Of a stretch of DNA of 64,000 bases, positions 23,701 through 35,584 are shown piece by piece. A program made the position numbers and the translations under genes. Location: contig CAMQGK010000038.1 of NCBI GenBank assembly GCA_947000775.1, positions 806,001 to 870,000 of the forward strand, written 5' to 3'. The notes under the pieces were generated by a model. The model searched no databases. It was not told the DNA's origin and saw only the letters and a list, made by a program, of their open reading frames with translations. Source of the stretch: Pterois miles. Its lineage: Eukaryota > Chordata > Actinopteri > Perciformes > Scorpaenidae. How positions within the stretch are numbered: position 1 is the stretch's first letter; every line of letters starts with the position of its first letter.

Positions 23701-24961
23701 TTGGCTCGGATAACTCCACTCCAGAGATGGATCCCCCGCACTGAGTCTCCTCCTCCCCGGCCTTCATACATCTGTCCCACCACCCTAAATGTATGACTAC
23801 TTCCCCCTATTCCTCACCTTCCTTACATCCATCCTTAACAGCCTATACTCCTCATGTTAAGCCTTTAAAAATCACTCTGTTGTGGTGTGGACCTTGCTAG
23901 TGAAATATTGGCCTTGATCATTGTTAGACTCAAAATAAATTGGAAATTGGAAGATTAACAACACCTGGCTTAATGTCAAGAGAGGCAATATGGTTTTTTT
24001 TTTTTTTTTTTTTTTTGCAGACAAATGAGTGCTACCTGCTGAAAATAAACCAGGGTTACACTGCAGTGACAGTGCTCCAACTGGCAGAAGGCTACGAGAA
24101 AAAAAAATTAACAAAGTCTTGCTCACAAAAGAGCAGAGTGGCTAACGCAGACCTATAATAAAAAAGATGTCAGACACATTTTACTGTTAGAAATGCAGTG
24201 GAGAAGTGTTTAGTTTTTACCCAAGAAAAACAAACTATAACTGTCAGTCCCTCAAATTTCTCAAGTCAATCCCTCAAGTATAAATACGGACTAATTAATA
24301 CTTCTTTAACAAGCCTGGTTCCTTTTATAATGTTGTCTAATAATCATAAGCCAAATTGTGAGTCCTTATTTCTCTCATGGAAAAAAAAATAAAAAAATAC
24401 AGTAGATGAATGAAAATCTATTTAATCAGCTTGGACTGCTCATGTTGAGTTGGCAGATTTACTTTTAAATTCTCACATTTTGAGTTATTTTAAAATGTTT
24501 TCAGTGACATATAAGATGTTCAGTTTTATGGTGTTGCACAGCTACTCAGATCAACTACATTATGATGCAGGTCTAGTCTGTTCTGTAAATTGTAGTATGG
24601 CAAGATATGCTACTTTTTCATTCACAGTATTTTATGTTTTTCTGGAGGGTATTTGTGATCATTTCATAATAACAATATGGTTTGTTATTCCTTGTGGAGA
24701 CATGAAAATGAGCAACTAGTTTGTGTCGAGGAAAGCAGATCAATCGGGCATTTTGTGTACGTAGTTTGACAGTGCAAATAAAAAAATGTATTTGGACTTC
24801 ATTCAGATTCTGCTTCTAGTATTAGATTTCCCATGTGGGTTGGCATGTTGCATTTCAATTTTACCTGAAGTAGTTACCACACATTTAACAGGATTATGTG
24901 CAGGACCCGAGCCAAGATCTCCTGCAGGTGAACAATTTATTGCCAAGGAAATGTTTTTTGC
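23701..24961. other. unassigned non-coding DNA with poly-T run
   Basis: A 23-base T run occupies 23994-24016. No repeat or exon recognised otherwise. Confidence 0.45.
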
Positions 24962-24983
24962 CACACACACACACACACACACA
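24962..24983. repeat. (CA)n microsatellite
   Basis: About eleven CA units. Confidence 0.95.
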
Positions 24984-25308
24984 AACCCCTTTGCTGCAAT
25001 TTTGAGGATGTACTGAAATTTAAATGGTCCAGTTTTATTGATTTAATTGTTTAATTATGTTTTCATTAAATGTTGTGTTTCATGTAAAGGCAGTTTGTCC
25101 TGGAGTGCTCCAACATGTATGATGGCCTTTATATAAAGAAACAAAAACCTTGTGTCTCCAAATGTGTTCACTTCAACATGTTTCACATGTTCATAAAACC
25201 TCCTGAAAACCTACTGGCATATGTCAAAAACATGCAATTTCATCAAACTTAAAAAACACCGCTTTGCTATGCTTATTAAAAGTTGACATTTTGTCTCAAC
25301 ACTAGTAA
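24984..25308. other. unassigned non-coding DNA
   Basis: Nothing recognised. Confidence 0.5.
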
Positions 25309-25310
25309 TA

Positions 25311-26034
25311 TCCTCCTGACTACAGGGAAAAAAAAGTTGTCACATTATCATTTTTTTTTTCCCCATCTCTTTGTAGGGTAATTAGAACACTGAAAGCATT
25401 TTTTGAAAAAAAGTTTTTATTTTTAAGATATCATGTGTCCTCTGTAGTGGACATCAGAACACCATACATATGAATTGGAACCTTGACGGCAACTAGTTGT
25501 CCTGGAGAAATTATCAAAGTTAACATAAGGAGGAGTTTAACATTCCACATATTTGTCCATAACTTTTGTGTTTTTTCTGTGTTGTGCTTTGACACTATCA
25601 TGTGTCCACGGTGGACATCTGAACGCAATGAGTGAAACTGAACCTTGATGGCAAACAGTTAGTCCCAAACAAAATGCCAGGGTTTAACACTCACATAACT
25701 GTCCATCATCACTTTTGTTTTGTGTTGACTTGTGCTTATTTGGCGTGATACTTCAAAAAGCAATTCCCCTTCTTGGAAACACAAAGGAATACCTTGCACT
25801 TACTTTTCCTTTTCCCATAAAATGTGCTTGCACTGACGGCGGCCATTTTGCAGGATGAAAAAGTTAAAGGTAACAAAGACCCACCCCCTTACATTTGGTA
25901 TCATTGAAAAGCCCCAGGTGTCCTCTGTAGAGAACAACAGGATTTAATGCAGTAGCATGCACTTGGTGAGAAATATTCAGGATTACAAATGTCCTCCACA
26001 GAGGACAAATTTGAACTGCTGGTAGTCAGGAGGA
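25311..26034 (+). mobile_element. 724-bp inverted-repeat element with TA flanks
   Basis: TCCTCCTGACTAC (25311-25323) and GTAGTCAGGAGGA (26022-26034) are a perfect 13-bp terminal inverted repeat, and TA lies directly outside each end, so the visible target duplication may be TA. Inside are two diverged tandem copies with a period of 167 bases (starts at 25430 and 25597), each opening with a quasi-palindrome around TGTCC...GGACA. Two more, TGTCCTCTGTAGAGAACA near 25919 and GTCCTCCACAGAGGAC at 25990-26005, lie toward the right end. No transposase frame is present, so it is non-autonomous. TA flanks would fit Tc1/mariner-like transposition, but the end sequence is not typical, so the superfamily is left open. 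Confidence 0.75.
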
Positions 26035-26036
26035 TA

Positions 26037-26751
26037 ATGCACTTTTTGGTTGTAGATTGTAAACTGCTCTCACGTCTCTAAAACATCTATTTTCCCAGAC
26101 AAAATACACATGACATCACCTTAATATAACCATTCAGATTTTGTATCAACAGTGTAATATTATCCAGATACACAGCTTCAGCTAAGGTTAAGCTTATGCA
26201 GGTTTTACATGTAAATGAGGCAATTCACTCTCTAGCCACTCTCTTATTCTGTGGTTTCACCTTTTCTGTAATTATTGCACCTCCAAAAAGAGCTCCTGTC
26301 GACACTCTATAATTAATTAACAGATGGAGTTATTTGAAGCAACATGCTACCGGAATACAATGGTGTTGGATAATGCTGCACCATCCTGTGAATTAAGAAG
26401 TCACATTGCTTAAAAGACGATAATAACGCAACATGAAAAAACTGAAATGTTTTGATCATCCAGGGGAAAGTAAGACCAGAAACAGTGCTGTCAACGCAGT
26501 GTGCGGTGCAACCGAAGAATGATAATGAAGCGTGCAAATAACTTACTAATGAGAGGAATCACTTAATTCTTGTTTATTTGGCAGAAAAATCTCATGTTTC
26601 ATGTTTCTCAAGGATGTTTTGAAACTGGTATTTTGAGTGTAGTGCTGACTGAAATTATGCCAGTTTTTGGAGCAAGAACTCTAAAAGCAGACACAGCAGT
26701 GGAACCTTTGTGAAGCGAAGACAACCAGTTTTAGTTTGAGGGAGACATTGC
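26037..26751. other. unassigned non-coding DNA
   Basis: No family recognised. Confidence 0.45.
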
Positions 26752-27038
26752 GAGCCGATTCCAGCTGGCTTTGGGCGAAGGCAGAGTACACGCTGGACAT
26801 GTCGTCAGTCCATCGCAGGGCACATAGAGACAAAGAACACAGAGACAGACAACCATTCATGCTCACATCCACACGTATGGGCCATTTTAGAGTTATCAGT
26901 TTACCTAAACTGCATGTCTTTGGATCGTGGGAAGAAGCCGGAGAACCTGGAGAAAACCCACGCAAACACGGGGAGAACATGCAAACTCCACACAGAGGAG
27001 CTCCAAGCTGCATTCGAACCTGTGACCCTCTTGCTGTG
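26752..27038 (-). repeat. SINE-like retroposon, same family as 14055-14340
   Basis: The order and wording of blocks match the copy at 14055-14340 ('ccatcgcagggcacatagag', 'cgtgggaagaagccggag', 'cggggagaacatgcaaac', 'aacctgtgaccctcttgctg'). The last ~20 bases of the tRNA-like head seen in that copy are missing, and the sequence joins hAT MITE interior at 27038/27039. The 3' tail is also absent. The 137- and 128-codon open frames over this stretch run in opposite directions and are not genes. Confidence 0.7.
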
Positions 27039-27573
27039 TTTATATATAAATGTATATACTGCATATATTTATTATTAGACAAAAATGACACCAACTATTG
27101 TCCTCACAGGTACTGCATTTAGCATAAAAAAACATGCTCAATCATAACATGGCAAACTGCAGCCCAACAGGCAACAACAGCTGTCAGTGTGTCAGTGCGC
27201 TGACTTGACTATGACTTGATCCAAACTGCATGTGATTATCATAAAGTGGGCATGTCTGTAAAGAGGAGACTTGTGGGTGCTCATAGAACCCAATTCACTT
27301 GGCTTGCTGTCAGAGGTCAAGGGACCCCTTTAAAAATGGCCATGACAGTTTTTCCTCGCCAAAATTTAGCACAAGTTGGGAGTATTATTTAGAGTCCTTC
27401 CTGACAAGCTAGCATGACAGGGTTGGCTTCAATGGATTCCTTAGGTTTTCTGGTTTCATACAATACTTCTCATCACACCGGCTTTAAAACTGAGCCAGCT
27501 GCAAACTCTGAATCATATCAATTACATTAATGCGTTAAAGAAATTATTGTTGCCATTTGAATTTGACGCATGC
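27039..27573 (+). mobile_element. hAT-type MITE, both ends lost
   Basis: The interior follows the copy at 10822-11543 from its 'tgtatatatttattatt' block through 'caagggacccctttaaaa' to 'attaatgcgttaaagaaatt'. The left ~200 bases are replaced by the SINE-like copy, and the right terminal repeat runs out into a CA/AT microsatellite. No target-site duplication can be read. Confidence 0.8.
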
Positions 27574-27574
27574 G

Positions 27575-27600
27575 ACACACACACACACACACACATATAC

Positions 27601-27678
<78 letters not shown>
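27575..27678. repeat. compound (AC)n(AT)n microsatellite
   Basis: AC units (27575-27594), then AT units with one GT interruption (to 27678), grown at or from the end of the MITE. Confidence 0.95.
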
Positions 27679-27681
<3 letters not shown>

Positions 27682-29188
27682 CATTTTTTTGTATGTGTGT
27701 CTATTTGAAACTGCCTAACATGACATGTTGCAACACTCAGGCATAGCGTTTGCTGTGTATGGAAACCATCTGTCACTGATGTATTCGTTTCCCAGGAGCC
27801 ATAGCAAAATGTTCGGGCTCTACTTATGACTTATAAATACAATTGTTCCATGATTGATGACGCACTCTGCTTGGACCCTGCAGGTTTAAGGTTCAGGACT
27901 ACTATCCCACTTGTTCCTTCTGACATCGACCCTTGAGGAATATAAAGCAAATTTATTTCCAGTGAGGCCCATGCAGGTATGCACTAATGCAAAGTGATGG
28001 ATAGAAGCATGTGAGATTAGTTGGTAACCTAATTTACTGTTAATGTCTTGCATCTGCTTTGGATGGCCTGTACTGCGACTAACTGATATTACACCTGACT
28101 TGACATAAAAAGTTGTTGTCACACACATCTTGTGTTAGTGTGAAGCTCCAAATTAAAGTAGCTCCAAACTTCATAATTAACCTGCAGCTCACAGGAGGGA
28201 TCTGCATATGAGGTTTCACCATTGTGACTTGGAACGCTAATGTTTTATCAGTAATAAACACCTTCCTATGTATGTACCTGATAGTGAAGTGAATGGCAGA
28301 ACGCATGCCTCCCGGAGGCAATTACTTACTGTGCTTATACCACGGCTATTAGGAATTGTCTAATGAAACCAGGATTCAGATGTATACCTGCTGAGCTGTG
28401 TGTGTGTTTGTGTGTATGTGTGCGTGAGCCTGTCTTAGTCTTATCTTAATGCAAGTAGATTGGTGGTCTGATGGGAGGATCTGTAAAAACAAAGAGATTA
28501 ATGAATAATGCAGCGTTACGCGCGCTAAAACACACACATGCAAGCTCGGCAAATAGCTCATGCCCTAACAAAAAAAAATACATCAGGGGACCCCAGTGTG
28601 TATTTGGTGTGTATTTGTAAGCGAATGCACAGTATGTGTGTGTGTTTGAGACAAAGAGCCTCAGAGAGTTTGCATGAAGGGTCCATCACTGGGTCTGGAT
28701 TTTCCCCAAAGGCCACTGGGATGTTTTTCAGTGTGTTACAATGGAAATAAAGGGTGTTTTACTTTAGAGGGTGGGTGGCAGGTAGCGGTAGAGAGGAGTC
28801 TCTCTTCTGAATATTAATGACAGTCATACAGCGCAGAGCGATGCGTCTCTGTGTCTGTGACTTTGTCAAATATCAGTGTGAAATTTCAACAAGGCTGGTT
28901 TCACCGCCACAGGCTTGGAACTGTGGGATTGTGAAAAAGTGGAATTTTCTGTCATTTGTTTTGGATTTATTTGTTACACTGCAAGGATCCATTTTTAGTC
29001 GTACGTTCCCCAGCTCTACCGTGCATAGCAAGTTTTGGGGAAATATCCGAGGAGGTTATAAAAACTGTAGTACTGCAGCTAAAACAATATGTTTAGAACT
29101 CAGTTTCATAGATTTGCCGCTGTTTTATGCAGGGTTTTAATGGAAAAAGAATATATATATGTAGTCTACATCAATGGTAGTTGTCATC
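27679..29188. other. unassigned non-coding DNA
   Basis: GT-rich patches near 28395-28425 and 28630-28645; nothing else recognised. A 107-codon frame at 28817-29140 is unsupported. Confidence 0.45.
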
Positions 29189-29523
29189 TAGGGCTGCAGA
29201 TTTTTGTTGAGTAATCTGTTGATTCTTTTCTCGATTAATCAATAAGCGGTGTGGTGTATAAAATGCTGAATAACGTTACTTCCCAAAGCATATAATGACG
29301 TCCTCAAATGTCTTGTTTTGGCCATAACTCAGTATTTCAGTCATTGTCATAGAAGAGTGAAAAAAACAGAAAATAGTCACATATAAGAACCTGGGACCAG
29401 ATAATTTTTACTTTTTTCTTTAAAAAAAAAAAATACTTAAACCGTTTAATTGATAATCAAAATAGTTGGTGACTAATTCTAAAGTTGACAACTAATCAAT
29501 TAATCATTTAAAGGTTGCAGCTC
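29189..29523 (+). mobile_element. hAT-type MITE of the 'TAGGGCTGCA' family
   Basis: The element opens TAGGGCTGCAGA and closes GGTTGCAGCTC, with subterminal 'tcgattaatcaat' and 'gacaactaatcaattaatc' that pair with each other as a long imperfect inverted repeat. Flanks TTGTCATC (29181-29188) and TTGTCATT (29524-29531) match at 7 of 8 bases, as expected for hAT. The interior 'atgacgtcctcaaatgtctt' and 'aatagttggtgactaatt' is a repeat I recognise as abundant in perch-like fishes. It encodes nothing. Confidence 0.88.
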
Positions 29524-29609
29524 TTGTCATTGTCACTCTTATAACTCTTACTCACATTGGGCTGACTTTTATAGTGAATTTAAAAGTGAAAATAAACTAT
29601 TCTGCATTT

Positions 29610-29660
29610 TTCTGGGGAACCCCTGAAACTCACCGGACCTCAAGTTGAGAACCATTGGTC
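29610..29660 (-). repeat. fragment of a 'CAGTGGTTCTCAA'-type DNA transposon
   Basis: 'cctcaagttgagaaccattgg' (plus strand) is the reverse of the terminal motif CAATGGTTCTCAA that begins many hAT and mariner-type non-autonomous elements. Only about 50 bases remain. Superfamily unresolved. Confidence 0.4.
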
Positions 29661-29706
29661 TACATGTATCAATGCAAGCTTTAAAACAAGAAAGCATTTT
29701 TGTTAA

Positions 29707-29955
29707 AAGGCCAGTGTGTAGCATTTAGGGGGCTCTGTTGGCATAAATGGAATATAAGTATGTTTTCTTTAGTGTATAATCACCTGAAAGTAAGAATCGT
29801 TGCGTTATTGTCACCTTCGAATGAACTGTTTACATCTACATTGGGAGCTACGGTAGCCCAGAACGGACAAACCAGACACCGTAGGCCACCATAGTTCTCC
29901 TACACACTTGGCAAACCTCACCACTGGATGCTGCCAAATCCTACACACTGACCCT
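29707..29955 (+). mobile_element. 249-bp MITE with TTAA target duplication
   Basis: TTAA at 29703-29706 and again at 29956-29959 flank the element. The terminal repeats AAGGCCAGTGTGTAGCATTT and, on the other strand, AGGGTCAGTGTGTAGGATTT agree at most positions. The interior 'tagtgtataatcacctgaaa' and 'gtagcccagaacggacaaac' is a common percomorph repeat. A TTAA duplication fits piggyBac- or Kolobok-type transposition. A reverse copy lies at about 54275-54760. Non-coding. Confidence 0.82.
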
Positions 29956-29959
29956 TTAA

Positions 29960-31749
29960 TGAACAATAACCTTTTTTATAGTTATTCTCTGGATGGGAGT
30001 CTAGAAACTGACATGCCATGTGTTTTGCCACAGGTAATGTAGTAATGATGATTATACCCTCAGGCATCTGGAAGAAGGTGTAACATGGGTGAAACAGTTC
30101 AAAAGTTTAAATAATCTTCTAATAATAAACTGAAAAATTATCAAGCATGTTCCGAGTATTACTTTTTTGCTTTGTTAGAAGATTGTTAGTCCATTTGTAA
30201 ATGGCTATAGAGTCTTATACTAGAAGTAAGATTAATACTCTTCAGTGTGCTTCTGTCTGTAACACTGTTTTTAGCACATGCTGTTGAATTACACAGATTG
30301 CACTAAACTGCACAGTGTAAATTAAACATCACAGATTGTTTTCTCCTGGTGCTGTACATCCAACATGAGCACATAGGATTGTGAGACTGTGAAACTGCAC
30401 AAAAAGAAGGTGTAAATATGACGGTGAATTAGATGTGGGTATACAGATTTAGTGATATGCTGTGTGAGGAAGGGTTAGGAAATCTGCTGTGACTCCAGAG
30501 CTCCTGAGGACCACACAGAGAGGAGGCACTAAATATAGAAAGAAGGTGCTAGGGCACAGGAGACAAAGAACAAACTGAATTTAAAGGTTTGAAGGATGTT
30601 TGTAAAATGTGGAGGTACGGCCCAGTTCCTCAACCTTAATTAGATTAGAGGGAAATGATGTGTAAAAAGGTTTTAAACTTATAATACCGGCTAATGACCA
30701 TTTTGGGACATAAGAAATCTGTTATAAATAAAAAAATACTTGCATACTAGTGTATAAGTCAGATGTTTTTCTCTTTTAGTATGAATGTATGAAAAGTATG
30801 TATGTGTATACACCATTAGTACAGACAAACAATTTCACAGATATGGAATTGATATAATGTCTAATAACTGTCATGTTTCAGTAGACATTTCCAGTAAACA
30901 TTACTGCAGTGCCAGGCTTTACACATATTAAGGTAATCAATCTACAAAGATATCTGTCGCACTCTCATTACTTTACCTGTATGCCTCATTATGTCACACC
31001 TGTCAAACTTTCTTTTCTCACACAGCAGTTTACAATGATAATTATGGCAGATTTAACTCTTAAACTCTTGAAATTCAAACTCATTAAACAACATGTTCTT
31101 ACTAGAAACTCTACCTTATGTAGAACTAGTCGGTCTTAGTATGATGATAGGGAAAAATATTGAATACCCAAAAAGTGTCTATATTTGTCTCTAGGCATGT
31201 GCATATTCTCCGTGTGATTAAGGTTCACCATTATATTTAGCCTATTACCAACACAGAAAATATACAGTATTTAGCCATAGTTTTTTTTAACTAAAGGAAC
31301 AAAAGCAATGCAGAGTTTGCAGACGGCACGATTCACAATTCGCTGTTAATCACAAGCAGCTCGGGTTGCAGTTAACCCAAAGTGAATGTATACACCACCG
31401 TGGTTCAGAAAAGTCGTTTTCAAACTCCGTAGAGAAGGCTGACAATGAATTTCTGTGGCAGTGCCCAGCTTCACATCTCACAGCTGCTTAGTGCAATCAT
31501 AGTCTTCTACCGCTGGCCACTGAGCAGCTCCAGTGGAGCGGTCAGAGGAGTTCAGCAGTTTGCTTAAAGGCAGCACAAAAGTAGTTATTGTGAGAGTCTG
31601 ATTGTTCTTGATTCATTTCCCTGTCAATCCTGCAGTTTAGTAGAAGTCTTTTCAGAGAAATTCAGCTGTTACAATTCTGAAAAAAATTGCAATAACTGGG
31701 TTGGGCTCAAATCCTCCACTGTGTTGAGGTCCACCCTGTCTGGACCTAC
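29960..31749. other. unassigned non-coding DNA
   Basis: AT-rich; no recognised family and no supported exon. Confidence 0.45.
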
Positions 31750-32085
31750 TGGAAGACCCCTGATATACAAACCTGGTGTCATGGGCAGGCATATACATAC
31801 CAAGACATTACATGGACAGTCCATGTATCATGAGTACCCACTTTAGCCTTTTTGCAAGTCATTTTTACGCTGCTTTTTGCATGTCATTTGTTCGGCATGC
31901 AAATGTCCACAGTTAGGTTTAGGCAAGAATACCACAAACTTAGATTCAGGCAAGAAACCACTTAGTTTAGATACTTATTTTAAGTCCAACCATGGTTGGT
32001 TTTACCCTAATACCCCAACTAAGTAAAACACAAAAGGAAACAACAACAGAAAACATGTCACAAATGTCAGTAAAAACAACCCATC
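31750..32085 (+). repeat. Family D dispersed repeat
   Basis: Shared with 44085-44345 in the same order: 'tttttgcaagtcattttta', 'cacagttaggtttaggcaag', 'aaaccacttagttt', 'taagtaaaacacaa' and 'acatgtcacaaatgtcag'. It abuts Family C at its right edge. No coding capacity and no clear terminal repeats, so the class is unknown. Confidence 0.65.
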
Positions 32086-32660
32086 CTCACTCCTAACTCA
32101 TCAAATATCACCATTTGGTCAGTGCCCAGAAGGAGCAACAGTATGTGACAAACCGGGCTTTCAACGAATTGCAATATAAACCCACCTCCAACGTTATTTA
32201 ACGGTTAGAGCAACTGACCACTATTATTAATTGCATGAGAGTCCACTAAGGGTGGATAGGAGGGGTGGCAATAAAACACAAGACTTTCAACAAGGAGACG
32301 GGTGTTCGTCTCGTGTGAAACTAAAAGTAACTTTTACTTATTTTGTCACTTCAGTTATTAATCACGTGGCTTGTTAGTATCATCATCTAGTCAATGAAGT
32401 TAACGTCAACCACAACCATTTCCTAAAGCTAACTAACTGGTTGTGTTGCCTAGACCTAACTTCCTGTGAAAACGGAAGTTTATTTTGAAAGGACACTGCG
32501 CATGTAACAGGCGTATATTGGCACGCCGTCATTGGTCCATCCAAAAGTAACACAAGTCACAAAAGTCAGGTGAGACAAGCGTCACTAAAGTAACAGAACA
32601 TCCTGGTTAAAAGTCCAGTGTTTGTTGGACCGATCCACCTACCTACCCGCCCACCAGAAG
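32086..32660 (+). repeat. Family C dispersed repeat, longest copy
   Basis: Opens 'catcctcactcctaactcat' and carries 'gtatgtgacaaaccgggctt', 'gtgaaactaaaagtaac', 'cctaacttcctgtgaaaac' and 'tttattttgaaaggacact'. The first half matches 35585-35880 and the second half matches 13200-13660 in reverse. A module near 32275 ('aacacaagactttcaacaag') reappears in inverted form near 32605-32625, which gives a foldback layout. No protein. The 143-codon open frame at 32622-33053 begins in its end and is unsupported. Confidence 0.7.
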
Positions 32661-34394
32661 TTATCTTTCTTGTTTTTTATCACTAAGTCACTAAATCTTA
32701 TCATAGCACTTATACTGTACGTGGATGCGTTTACATTGCAGTTAGTGCAGGATACATGGTGGACAAATGACATGCAGAAATCAAGAAAGGTGTGCTTATT
32801 GCACACTCAACACCTTGTGCATTATAGAGGCATTTATAGGCCTTTTCATGCAAACAGGTTGCACACACATCCACACCAGCCTGCATCCCTTGTCCCTATC
32901 AACTCGTCTCTGAGCCTCACTGATCCTTCCAGAAACCGAGACATGAGCGCTGGCATCATGGTCAGATGTCTGGACTCAGTGTCAGTGTCTAGTACTACTG
33001 TGATAACATGCCAACACGAATCTGTTATCATTCAAAGAGCAGCCACGATGTGACATTGCCCTATAGAGCAACTGATACTGAAACACATTGAATTGTTTTT
33101 CACATCCACATGAGAGCATAATGTATCTTGGCCAAAACATTACATGCATCTGTCTGACCAGAAAAAGTCTGCCTTTCTGTCTGTCGAATATAGTTTGTTC
33201 TTAGAAAGAGGAGGGAAGAAAGCAGCGACCCCATCTTTTCCATTCATTACATCACCACTGTTATATAATAAAGCAGAAATAGAATCATTGAAGGACAGAA
33301 CAAACAAAGGAAATAATGAATTAAAGTACAAACATGTCCCTCTTAATTGAAATGGGGTTTCAAGTCTCCAGCCAGTGAGTGAGTCAGTAACAACGCTGAA
33401 AATGAAGATAAGACTTACTTTTAATTTGTCTGCAAAAAAAAAAAGTAATTTTCACTGTGTTTTCTCCACTCTGCTGCTCTGTCCCCTCTCCCTTTTCTGT
33501 TTTGTTCTCTGTCATTTAAACACAGGTGTCAGTCTTTCTGTTTGTGTCTGTATGTGCAACAAGCTCATGAATATTGGTTCTACTTTCTCTCGGCTTGTTT
33601 GTTTGGCCAGCATATCCTGGACAGCTGCAGATGCTCTTTGGAGCGATTATCAATCTGAGAGAAATGGCTCTCACTCTGATCCATTTTCAAATATTCTTGA
33701 AATGAGCCTCCTGCTCGGCTTACCATACATTAGACTGCCTCATTATTTCAAATGATCCTCGCTTTGTATTCTTCACTTACACATGGACAGCAATAAAACA
33801 GGACTACTGCAGAGAGGAAAAGGCTTGATGCGTTTTTTTTTCCAGCAAGACTTTGATTTTGTTCGTCGCATTTGTTTTAAGATCTTCTCTGATTTCAAAT
33901 TATTATTTTTTTTCTTCCATTGTTTACCCATCTACTTATCCACCTTAGATCATCTCACAATATAATCAAGAAAGAAAGGAACAAACAAAGTTGCAGAGAC
34001 GGCAAAAAAACTTTAGCCTTCAACATGGCTTTGCATAATTTTATTAGGGATGGCACTATTTGTTTTTTATTTCAATCCGCTATCAATAACAATAATAAAC
34101 TTCTTTATGTTGCACTATTCAAAACAAAGATACAAAATAGATTTCAAAAGAAAAAGATGTCAGACAATGATAAAAACACTTTAAAACAGTTTAAAAATAT
34201 ATACAACATTGAGCACAGGAGCTATATATGAGGAAAAATAAGAAAAATAAAACAATATAAAAATAAAAATAATTTATACAATACAAGAGAAGACTTTTTT
34301 TTTTTTTAAATATGAATGGGTTTTAAGATGTTACTTAACAGATAAAAGTACAATCCAAGCCATAAACCTGGTGAAAGCACACTTGTAAAAATAT
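32661..34394. other. unassigned DNA with candidate conserved block
   Basis: The block 33590-33750 is non-repetitive and of even composition, ending in an AT-rich part ('cctcattatttcaaatgatc'), and might be a conserved element. A-rich and T-rich stretches follow (33,830-34,310). No exon supported. Confidence 0.35.
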
Positions 34395-34510
34395 TTTCGC
34401 GAGGAAATGGCTCTCGCCAGTCTCGTCTCCTCAGGGAGATTGTTCCAGAGAGTGGGGATCTAACAGAAAAGGCCTGGTCACCCTTGGTCCTCAGCCTAGA
34501 TGGCAGAATG
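34395..34510 (+). repeat. possible dispersed repeat fragment
   Basis: 'gagattgttccagagagtgg' followed by 'cagaaaaggcctggtcaccc' and 'cctcagccta' resembles a fish repeat that reads 'ctgttccagagtctgg ... gaaaaggccctgtcacc'. Only about 115 bases fit and no second copy is present in the window. Confidence 0.35.
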
Positions 34511-35584
34511 GCTGGCAGCAACACAGTCTCTTGGCAGTTTGTGAAATAGTCACAAAATTGAATCTATTTGATTTGCATACACAGACATAAATTTCCTCTT
34601 TTTTGTAACACTCAGCACTACTATCAACAACAACAACGCATGTCGGAGGAATTGTGCAGGAAACTAACCACGCACATTTTTTTTTAAATATCATTGTTCA
34701 GTGTTGAAAACATTTTGGGGGGCAGTTCAGGAGAAAGTCACATTTTACATTTCACATTTCAGGAAGCCGTTAAAATGGTCCAGTGTTACACCTGGCACCA
34801 TTCCATTAGAAATAGAAAGGGAAGCAGATAAATATCCATATACAGAAATATGCATTAACACTATATAATAACCATTAAAACAGTCAAAGAGATCAAAGAA
34901 ATGGAAATATTCACCTACAGTCCAGATGTGCCAAATTTGAGATATGTTTCACTTTTTCAAAAAAGCAATAAAAATGAGTACACACATGTACAGTTTGGGC
35001 CTGTGATCATTTTCAGAAATGGAGCCATGCCTTGTGGCGGCCATGGCAGACATTTGATTTTCCACCAAAACCAAATTATATTTTGCATCATAACTCCTGA
35101 TGTTTACCCCTTTTGATAGTCAAGGAATACAATGATACTGTTCAGGTAAATAGTTAATGGTGAATTAAGTGATGTGAAGAACTTCCAGTAGAACCTAGAC
35201 TAGACTTTATGTCATGTTGTGTCGAGTTTTAAAAGCTTAAATGCATCACTGTTTCTCACTGTGACTCCCCTATCTCTCATTAAGGCCCGAAGGATGCAGT
35301 AATCCAGGGATCCAGTAAGCAAGTGTCATACAAATGGGGTATAGTGTATTTTTCTTTCTCAAGACTGAATCTGTGTTAAGTGAATATATCTAAAATATTA
35401 TTGCAGGTTTCATCCACATATTGTAAACTACATTGTTTCCATGTAATAAGATAGACACAATGTTCAACATCAACATAGAAAACGGCACCAGATGTAACAG
35501 AAAAACACCTGGAAACAATTCAGATTTGAACATAGCAAAAGTTCAGTGTCGATCCTTACATTTTACAACCCAAACTTCACTCCA
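34511..35584. other. unassigned non-coding DNA
   Basis: Nothing recognised. Confidence 0.45.

Noticed and set aside
26681..27122. Opposing 137- and 128-codon frames
   Set aside because: Both lie over the SINE-like copy and MITE junction; repeats, not genes.
32622..33053. 143-codon forward open frame, the longest in the window
   Set aside because: It starts inside the end of a Family C repeat, has no domain or splice context, and an opposite-strand frame overlaps it.
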